The notes under the pieces are model-generated. The model had not been told where the DNA came from. It saw nothing but the letters and a program-made list of their open reading frames with translations, and ran no database searches. The translations under genes and the position numbers were made by a program. From Bettongia penicillata ogilbyi (lineage: Eukaryota > Chordata > Mammalia > Diprotodontia > Potoroidae), in the NCBI GenBank assembly GCA_023548195.1, contig JAJHZJ010000401.1:496001-560000 (forward strand): a stretch of 64,000 nucleotides of DNA. Direction: 5' to 3'. How positions within the stretch are numbered: the stretch's first letter is position 1; every line of letters starts with the position of its first letter. Of this stretch, positions 56,243 through 64,000 are shown one piece after another.

Positions 56243-57555
56243 AGTCCCTTGATAGAAATAGCAATGTGTTATGTCCATAAATAAGAAAGACATCAGGTTT
56301 GGGCTTATGCTTCCATTACACTGTAGGGAAATAAGATTAGAAGTCAGTATTTCCCACCACCATCACTGGGGTTGGAGGATGAAAGAGGGAGCTGAATTCT
56401 AATAGAAAAAAGTTATCACATACGGCTTGAATTTGGATAGGCTTTTGTGTATAGATCATATAAACCACAAAAAGATCAAATCCCTTGTTTTATTGCTATA
56501 ATTATGAGTTCTTCAAAAGAGAGATGTGATTCACATTTATAAACTAAGTGAAAAATTTCTAATTCCTTCTTTTTACAACATAGGATTATAATGAATAATG
56601 TAATGTTATAATCTGGACAATTAAATTCACCAAATATTTGTTAAATACTTAATATCAGCAAAGTGAAGTATGAGGTAATGAAGATACAGAGATGGAAAAC
56701 AAAATAATTCTTGCTTTACCAGAAGCTGGGATTTTACTGTGGGAAATAACATAAAAATACATAAATATATATTTATAAAACATGTAGCATAAATATATGA
56801 CAAAAATAGTTATATAAATATAAATATGAATCCATTTGCATAAGACTCTCCTCAGTGGAGGAAAAACATTGTTTTGTTATACTTTTGTCCATATCTGAGT
56901 TTCTGAGAGCTTGTGAGGGTTAATTCTTGTTCTTCTGCCTTCTGGTATTGAAAGAGGACACAGGCAGTTCCTGGCTATCTTCAGAGAGGAACCAGAAGGT
57001 AGAGAAAGATTATGGGAAGAAGCTGTCCGTAGAAGAACTAACATTATGAGCATGTCCCTGTCCAAATGCTTGATTACCACACCAGAGACTTTAGGCAAAT
57101 TACCCTTCAGTGAGATCAGGGAGTTTCTCTTGGTTGAGCAATCTTACTCTCAGTGGGAGAGCTCAATTATTCTGTTTATTGTTGGGATATCCTAATGTGA
57201 ATAACTTCTCTAATTTATATTTGCTATTGGATTTGATAAATGGATTTATTTCTTATTTGATATGTATAAATTCTTTTTGCAATTTGGATTTGGTTGGAAG
57301 CAAGTCAGTTACTTCTGGCTATAGCTTGGAGTACTCCTTCCCAGTTAAAAGAATACTTTTGAGGAGTGCTTTGAATATAAAAATCATTTCTCTTAGACTA
57401 ACAACATTTAGAGGAGAAGAGAGATATAATTATAACTTATTATACATTTGTTGGGAGAGTAAAGGGGCTAGCTTCATGTCCCATCTCCTGATACTTGTAT
57501 GGCAAGAAATAACTTACATTGGAGAGAGTGGTGGACAGAGGAGAATCTATAATAG
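56243..57555. other. Unassigned, includes a possible old LTR
   Basis: 56610-56830 faintly resembles an old interspersed repeat (GATACAGAGATGGAAAAC). The plus frame 57110-57634 (174 codons) shows no domain I recognise and runs into the fold-back element, so I do not call it a gene. CTGTTTATTGTTGGG near 57172 gives an LTR-like impression only. Confidence 0.3.
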
Positions 57556-57715
57556 AGGTGGGGTCACATATGGCCTTCTAGACCTTAAGGTCACATCTGG
57601 CCTTCTAGGTCCTTGGGTGAAGTCTTTTGACTGAGTCCAAGTTTTACAAAACAAATTCTTTTATTAAGGTGATTTGTTTAGTGAAATTTAGATTAAATCA
57701 AAGGACCACACCTCT
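57556..57715. mobile_element. Second fold-back element, one arm shortened
   Basis: GGTCACATATGGCCTTCTAG, TTTTGACTGAGTCCAAGTTTTA and the TTCTTTTATTAAGGTGATTTGTT centre match 14763-14966. The right arm ends early at AAAGGACCACACC. Confidence 0.65.
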
Positions 57716-59064
57716 AGAGACATCTCTAGATTCTAGATATGTCTATTCATGCATCTCTGTGGGTCACTTACAGTGAGACCTCGGTGGACACATATCACTT
57801 GCATAGCTAGGAATACCTTAGTAAGATAGTCACATGCAGACTGTATAGCTAACAACAGCTAATAAGATAATTTAAGGATTAATAACTAGGAAAGTTAGGA
57901 AAACTTTCACAAAAAAAGGGTCAGGTACTGAGGCTGAGCAACAGAGATGCCAAAAAATTCAAAGACTTAGAAGTGAAGGGGAGTAAATTCCAAGAAAGGA
58001 AAATATCTTGAGCAAAGTTACAGTTGTCTTCCCCTGTGGTACTTGACCTGCAAGTGATAGTTTGAAAGTGGCTCAGAGGTATAAGGCATTGAAATTTATG
58101 AGATAATAGTATATTGCAAGTCCTCTTACAGTATACTCTACAGCAAATGGCTTTACTTTAAGCTCGTTATATTCTGTAGCCAACTATTCAAAGTTAAACT
58201 GATCGGTGGAGTCCTGTTAGCTACAGTTCTAAGGGTGCTTGAACCTGAAGAAAACTGTGAAGATACTAGCAAAGGTATTCCAGAGTCTGCTCAATTCTGT
58301 TACAAAAGATCAATTGTTAAATTTTCAATGTGAGCACCTACACCTCAAAAACTGGCAAATTCTACAAATCAGGGCTTGATTGTCTTGTTGATTGTCTGGA
58401 TTTTAGAAAAGGATGAAGCAATGTTCGTAATTCAGGTTAAAATTAAAACTGTGACATGCATACTTTTACTTATTTATTTTTCTTACCCAGAAAGGTAATT
58501 GCTAAGCATTTACCAGTACACAAGGGCATTCACATCATGAGTAGAAAGCACGCACATAGGAAGCATGTATAGCAAGAGGACATAAAGAGAGGGAGCATTA
58601 CATATAGGTTGAATGTGTTTAAGGCATATACAAGAACTGGAAATTCCTATTTTTGTCCATGCACGGATGAAAGAATATTGATATCCTCTTGACAAGTTCC
58701 TTAGTGGCTTCTTGCTAGGTGAAATATCTTGTTTGAACAAGTCATTCTACTGAGTTCACTGGGAAATATTCTCTTTTTTTTGGTTATTACTGTTTCATAT
58801 TATTAGGAAAATGGTCCCTTCATTTGACCATAATCTTCATCATCTCCTGCTTTTGATTCTACTGAAGTTCTTCTCTAGGTTCCCTGCCAGACTGTGTCAA
58901 GGAGAATCGAAACCTACATGTATGCCTATCTTTTAGTGGTTTCTGTGTATGCCCACTATCCCTACTGGCAATGAATATGTACGGAAGAATGTCCTCCAGA
59001 GTGCTTTGTAGTCACTTTGCTTTTTATGACATTTCAGTAAACATCTTTGTTCACATTAAATTTG
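57716..59064. other. Unassigned sequence
   Basis: No gene or repeat family recognised. Confidence 0.35.
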
Positions 59065-59074
59065 TCTGCTAAGT

Positions 59075-59388
59075 GTGGGTGTTCATCCTTCATTGCCAAA
59101 GAGGACCATGCCATCAGAAAAATAATGACATGACTTGCACTTGACTTTGTTTTGACTGAGGGAAGGCTGTGCAGGTCACCAGCCTCAATTCTCTTCCAGA
59201 GCTATCTGAATACAGTGACCAGATATTCGTCAGGGTGACTGAAGATGACCCAAGATGAGGTAATTGGGGTTAAGTGACTTGCTCAAGGTCACACAGCTAG
59301 TGAATGTCAAGTGTCTGAGGTGAGATTTGAATTCAAGTCCTCTTGACTCCTGAGCTGGTGCTCTGTTCATGCACTACCTAGCTGCCCC
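59075..59388 (-). mobile_element. tRNA-headed SINE with RTE-type tail
   Basis: GTTCATCCTTCATTGCCAAAGAGG tail to CACTACCTAGCTGCCCC head. Duplications TCTGCTAAGT (59065-59074) and TCTGCTGAGT (59389-59398). Confidence 0.88.
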
Positions 59389-59424
59389 TCTGCTGAGTAT
59401 AGAAAAGCAAAACATAAAGCTTGA

Positions 59425-60320
59425 ATATCATATTCCAAGCCATTCTATCCCTTAATGTAGAAGCTGTTTTATCTTGTGCTATCCTGATGCTATTTCCACA
59501 ATGCCCAAATTGTCTCTTTCTGGCTGTTTCCAATATTTCCTCCTTGAACTGGGAACTCTGGAATTTGGATTCAATATTCCTAGGAATTTTCCTTTTAGGA
59601 TGTTTTTGCAGAGGTCATCAGTGGATTCTTTCAAATTCTATTTTACCCTCTGGTTCCAGAATACCAGGGCAGTTTTCCTTCATAATTTCTTGAAAGATGA
59701 TGTCGACTCCTTTTTTTTATCATAGTTTTCAAATAGTCCCAAAATTTTAAATTATCTCTCCTGGATCTATTTTTCAGGTCAGTCATTTTTCCAGTGAGAT
59801 ATTTTACATTGGCTTATATTCCTTTTTCCTTCTTTTGGTTCTATTTTATAATTTCTTGATTTCTCATGAAGTCATTAGCTTTCATTTGCTCCATTCTAAT
59901 TTTGAAGGAATTATTTTCTTCATTGGGCTTTTGCATCTCCTTTTCCATGTGGAAAATTCTGTTTTTTAAGTCATTCTTCTCCCCATTAGCTTTTTGCACT
60001 TCTTTTGCCATTTGGGTTAGTCTATTTTTAAGGTGTTATTTTCTTCAGCATTTTGGGGGATCTCTAGCAAACTGTTGACTCGTTTTTCATGATTTTCTTG
60101 CATCACTCTCATTTCTCTTCCCAGTTTTCTCTCTATGTCTCTGAACTTGATTTTCAAAATCATTTTTGAGCTCTCCCATGATCTGTGATCAAATCATATT
60201 ATTCTTGGAGGGTTTTGATGTAGAAGTTTTGACTTTGTTTTCTTCTGGTTGTATGTTTTAATCTTCCTAGTCACCAAAGGTTCTATAGTCTGAGTTATTT
60301 TACAATGTTTATTTATGTTC
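59425..60320 (-). pseudogene. ORF1 of copy L
   Basis: Decayed ORF1. The C-terminal domain is partly open (59421-59693 is its antisense shadow). TGA at 59618-59620 falls at the CpG-prone codon and is followed by a second TGA. Heptad-like words recur at 59870-60060. The start region near 60320 is no longer recognisable. Confidence 0.65.
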
Positions 60321-60913
60321 CCAACCAAACACGTCACTTTCTAACTCTTTTTTTAATGGTAGGACTCTTCTTCCAGTGCTGGGGGGAGTGGGGTGGGGGG
60401 TGGGGATAGGTGTACTATCCCAGCCTTCAAGGATTTTATATAAACAGCTCAATCCCACACTGTCTATGGGCCCAGAGCTCTGAAGTACCCTCTGCTGCTG
60501 CCTCTGCAACCACTGGGTGCTGCCTCCGCCACCCCCACCACCTTGGGACTGTGACCAGACCCAGTCAAACAATGTGTTCCACTTTCACCCAGGTCCCACA
60601 TAATTTTTCCACTGACCTTTTGGCATTTTTGGATTGAGAAGTCTGGAAACTGCCACAGCTGCTAATGATTCAGTCCCCTGAGGCCTGCTCTGGCCCATCT
60701 GTGCTGGTGTGGCCCACTTTCAACTGTGCTCCTGGTATGAAACCCCTTCCTGTAGACTTTCTGGTGTCTTGAAGTAGGTAGGGATCTGTCCTTTTATGGG
60801 TTCAGTAGCTCTAGAATTTGCTTGGAGTCATTTTTTACAGGTATTTGAAGGGTTTTAGGGGGAGAACTCAGGGAAGTCCCTACTTTTACTCCACTATTTT
60901 GGCCCTGCCTCCC
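59425..60913 (-). mobile_element. Old HAL1/L1 copy L lacking its 3' end
   Basis: C-terminal domain, RRM, coiled coil and old-type 5' UTR in the order of H and I, ending TTTTACTCCACTATTTTGGCCC. The 3' UTR and tail are missing at 59425. Retrotransposition normally loses 5' sequence, so this 3' loss points to a later deletion. No target duplication found. Confidence 0.75.
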
Positions 60914-61175
60914 TCAATCTAATTTCTATATTCAATGATATCCCAATTAAATCGCCAAAAAGTTATTTTACTGAATTAGTTAAAAAATAATAACAAAATT
61001 CATTTGGAAGAACAAAAATATCAAATATCAAAAGAAATAATTTAAAAATGTAAAGGAAGTTTGTTTAACAGTACCAGATCTTAAACTATATTATTAAGCA
61101 AAAATTATCAAAATTATCTAGTCCTGGCTAAAAAAAAATAGAAAGATAAATCAATGGAATAGAGTAAACATATAA
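60914..61175 (+). mobile_element. L1 ORF2 fragment (late part)
   Basis: AATGATATCCCAATTAAATC, TTATTTTACTGAATTAG, AAATTCATTTGGAAGAACA, CAGTACCAGATCTTAAACTATATTAT and GTCCTGGCTAAA follow a conserved late stretch of marsupial L1 ORF2. This is the only ORF2-coding L1 piece I can see in the window. Frame broken. Confidence 0.75.
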
Positions 61176-61221
61176 TTTGAGCTTTTTTCCTTAACTCTAT
61201 TCCATCCCCTCCATGTCTCGG

Positions 61222-61305
61222 TCTCTCTCTCTCTGTGTCTCTCTCTTATTGTCTCTCTCTCTCTCTCTCTGTCTCTCTCTTTTTCTCTTTCTCTCTTTCA
61301 CTTTA
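61222..61305. repeat. (CT)n microsatellite
   Basis: CTCTCTCTCT with GTCTCT interruptions. Confidence 0.9.
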
Positions 61306-61334
61306 TGATCTCATCAGCTACCATAAGTTGAATT

Positions 61335-62100
61335 ATTTATGTTGACAGTTATAGTAGCTACTTACCAGCTCTAACCTCTTTAATTAACTTGACTTTTAGT
61401 CTCATATCTCCAACTATCTATTAGACATTTCAAACTTTATATCACAAAAACATATACAAAATTGAGCTCATCTTTCTTTGAAAATTCTTCCCTATATTTA
61501 TTTTTTTTCTATTGCTTGCATGGGTATCATCAATCCCCCAGGTATCTAGGCTCACTAACTCAGGTCCGCATCCTGTCAATTCTACTTTCATCCTTGACAT
61601 AAACATCATTCTCTTCTCTTACACTGCCACAATCTTGGTAAAGGTGCTCATTATTTCATACCTCGCCCCTTTTTGTGGGTCTCTGTCTTATGCTTCTCCC
61701 CACCTCATTCTTTCCTCCATTCAGATTGTCAAATGATATTGCTAAAGCTCACTTCCGATGGTAGCATTCCTCCACCTTGATCAACGTCAGTGACTCCTTA
61801 TCATCTCTTAGATAAAATATAAAATCATTTGTTTTGGTACTCAAAGTCCTTTGCAATCTCCCTTTCTAAAATTTCCACTTACATTTGTCTTACACCTTAT
61901 ATCCCTGCCATGTACTCTGGGATTTAGTGACAAAAGCTTCTTTGTTATCCTTCACACAAAACACTGCAGCTTCTAATTCTAGGGGTTTTTTAATTGGCTT
62001 TCTTCTACGCCTAGAATGCTTTACCCCTTTACCTCTGCCTCCTTGTTTCTCTGGCTTCTGTAAAGTTGAAACTGCATTTCCACATTCTAGAGGAAACCTT
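61335..62100 (+). mobile_element. L2-type LINE fragment
   Basis: ATCTCCAACTATCTATTAGACATTTC, TGCCACAATCTTGGTAAAGGTGCTCATTATTTC, TCAGTGACTCCTTATCATCTC, ATGTACTCTGGGATTTAGTGAC and TAGAATGCTTTACCCC run in L2 order. No long intact frame. Confidence 0.75.
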
Positions 62101-62107
62101 TTCTGTG

Positions 62108-62220
62108 AATTATCTATGTTGACAATTCTAATAGCTACTTATCTAGCTTTAACCTCTCTGCTGACTTCTAGTCTCGTATCTCCAACTGCCTATTAGACAT
62201 TTCAAACTTTATATTGCAAA
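62108..62220 (+). mobile_element. Second copy of an L2 segment
   Basis: Repeats 61335-61447 with scattered differences (TATGTTGACAATTCTAATAGCTACTTATC... to CATTTCAAACTTTATATTGCAAAA). Direct orientation, ~0.77 kb apart. Confidence 0.75.
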
Positions 62221-62229
62221 AGTCTTGTC

Positions 62230-62400
62230 TTCCTTCTGTGGCTTATTTCCAATTTTCCAAGAAAATATCTAATTTATGCATGGTGGTTTATCCCCCATCA
62301 AACTCTACATTTTTGAGAGCACTGTATTTTGCCTTTCTAGGTATCTCCATTGTTTAATATAGTACCTGGTACATAGTAGGCATTTAATAAATGACTGACC
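62230..62400 (+). mobile_element. L2-type 3' tail
   Basis: GTATCTCCATTGTTTAATATAGTACCTGGTACATAGTAGGCATTTAATAAATGACTGACC. Confidence 0.65.
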
Positions 62401-64000
62401 CCAAACATAAGCAGATAAACACATAGGGAAGATAATAGTATGAGGGAATGTACCCTGCAGGTTAGGTAAAATATTTCAAATATCTATGAATAACTATTGC
62501 AAGATAAAGGAAAATTTATCAACAAAAAATGAGTCAAAAAACCCTGTAAATTCCCAAGAGGTCTTCAAAACACATCCTGATATTATTGAATGGTATAGAA
62601 GAGAAATAAGAGTTGTGAAAGCAGAATTTGTAGCCTGCATAGTAGAAATAATTGACACAATAGAAAAATTTTAATCAATTATGACAAGTCTTACCAAGCA
62701 AACAAAAGAGGACACGATTAACTGGAAATTCAAATTGCTGTTGTTAAAGAGAACCAATTACGTCATGATGTCTTGACTTGTGCATGAATTAGATTTATGT
62801 GAGACAGAGATGGACAAAATCATGTCTCATGTTCTCTTCCAGAGTCTTTGAAACCCAGCGGCAAGAAAGAAATCCAAAACAACTGGCAATGGTTCAGGAT
62901 GTAATAGATGATTTTGGCATCTTCAGTGTCAGACCAATCTCTCAGGACTCCGCAGTGCCTGCTTTAGCTGCCTTCATGGCCGTTTGGACAAATTTTTCTC
63001 ATCTACCCATTCTACCTAGGGAAATCTTTGCATGCTTGGAGTGGATACCTTCTAACTCATTTATGGTTAAAGACCCTTTGGCTACCCTCAACCCTGGTTT
63101 AGCCCATCTGCTGAAATGGGTTACTGAAGTGTGGTCATTATGCATACCACATCTGCTTGGAGGCACAGATGGGAGTTGAGTGAAGGTGAACACCAAAGTT
63201 AGATGAGCAGCCCTGAAAGGAGCGTGGCAAGCCCCCACACCAAATGTGCTAGTCTTCACTGAACACAATATATACCCTGGGAATGCAGATACGTGGAAAT
63301 GAAAAACAAACTAGAATAAAAAGGTAAACCCATTGCAAAGTAATTTTTATACATACAAAAGATTTTTATATTGAAGATATGACATAGCAAAACCACTTTA
63401 GGATTATTGGTATCTCAGATGAACATGAAAGGTCAAAAATGTGAACATCATAAATTTGGAAATAATAAGATATTGCCCAGAACTTCTGAACACATGCACA
63501 AAAACAAAGTGCCAATTGAAAATAATCCATGCATAACCTCTAGAATAAAATCCTATGTTGCAAACTTCAAGACACATACATTTGGTTAAATTGAACAATT
63601 CTCCCAACAAACAACAAAGTCTGCAACAATGGGGAACAAAATTTTTCCATATAAAAGAAAAGAAATTCCAATTGCACAAAACTATTCTGAATCCATTAAA
63701 AACCACAGGAGGGAATGCAATAATGTGTTTTTGAAGAGCAAAGAAGCTTGAGATGTAGGCCAAGGTGACCTACCCTGCAATTCTGAACCTAACTATAATG
63801 ATAAAAGATGGGTATTCAATTAAAAATAAGAATTCTCATATTCCTAAAATAAAATACTGTTATAATCTACTGAGAGATTGATATTTAAACATAATTAAAA
63901 CATAAAGCAACTTGTAGGTATTATGATTAGTAATTTTATATTTTACCCTGGCTCTTCACTGTCTCCAAAATCTTTTGATATGTTTCAGCTAGGAAAATGG
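62401..64000. other. Unassigned; possible unnamed interspersed repeat at 62830-63270
   Basis: 62830-63270 is less AT-rich than its surroundings and holds a 126-codon plus frame (62799-63179). It resembles non-LTR or SINE-like sequence (ACCCAGCGGCAAG, GGCAATGGTTCAGGATG) but I cannot place it. The rest is unrecognised. Confidence 0.3.

Overview
The window looks like marsupial nuclear DNA. The evidence is the repeat content: tRNA-headed SINEs with an RTE-type tail, marsupial-type L1 3' ends, BovB/RTE and L2 LINE remnants, MIR/Ther-type SINEs, and many copies of an ORF1-only L1 derivative. I cannot name the species. I found no cellular protein-coding gene and no structural RNA gene. Long open frames are either LINE-1 ORF1 remnants or antisense and UTR shadows of the same repeats.

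The main content is a dense set of L1-derived elements of about 2.8-2.9 kb (labelled A-L; J is not used). Each has a GC-rich 5' UTR that begins with a YY1-like AAGATGGCGG motif, one ORF1 (basic start, coiled coil, RRM, C-terminal domain), and a 3' UTR of about 1 kb carrying a (TG/CA)n tract and G-quadruplex-capable polypurine runs, ending in an AATAAATAAAT-type tail. No endonuclease or reverse transcriptase ORF lies between ORF1 and the tail. This is the 'half-L1' (HAL1) architecture. Such elements would depend on an L1 ORF2 protein supplied in trans (inference).

Layout. 1-4.2 kb: a HAL1 (A) abutting an older L1/HAL1 (B) with a SINE in it. 4.2-11.1 kb: mostly unassigned, with two SINEs, a hAT-type element inside a MIR3-like SINE, and an RTE LINE 3' end. 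11.1-19.8 kb: an L1-derived element lacking most of ORF2 (D), carrying two nested HAL1s (E, C) and a fold-back DNA element. 19.8-30.2 kb: old L1 3' ends, a BovB-like RT fragment, SINEs and many microsatellites. 30.2-47.3 kb: one old HAL1 (H) broken by later HAL1s, themselves broken by HAL1s (F with G inside, I with K inside). It includes a 25-N gap followed by a second, partly deleted version of F that may be an assembly duplication. 47.3-59 kb: SINEs, MIR and L2 remnants and simple repeats. 59-64 kb: an old 3'-truncated HAL1 (L), an L1 ORF2 scrap, L2, and unassigned sequence.

Target-site duplications visible at many junctions show that these are real retrotransposition events and give an insertion order. 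The most interesting signals are the nested HAL1 series, the reuse of one homologous TT/AAAA site in two host elements, a single CpG codon in ORF1 that is TGA in most copies, the variable number of 72-bp units in the 5' UTR, and the near-duplicate around the gap.
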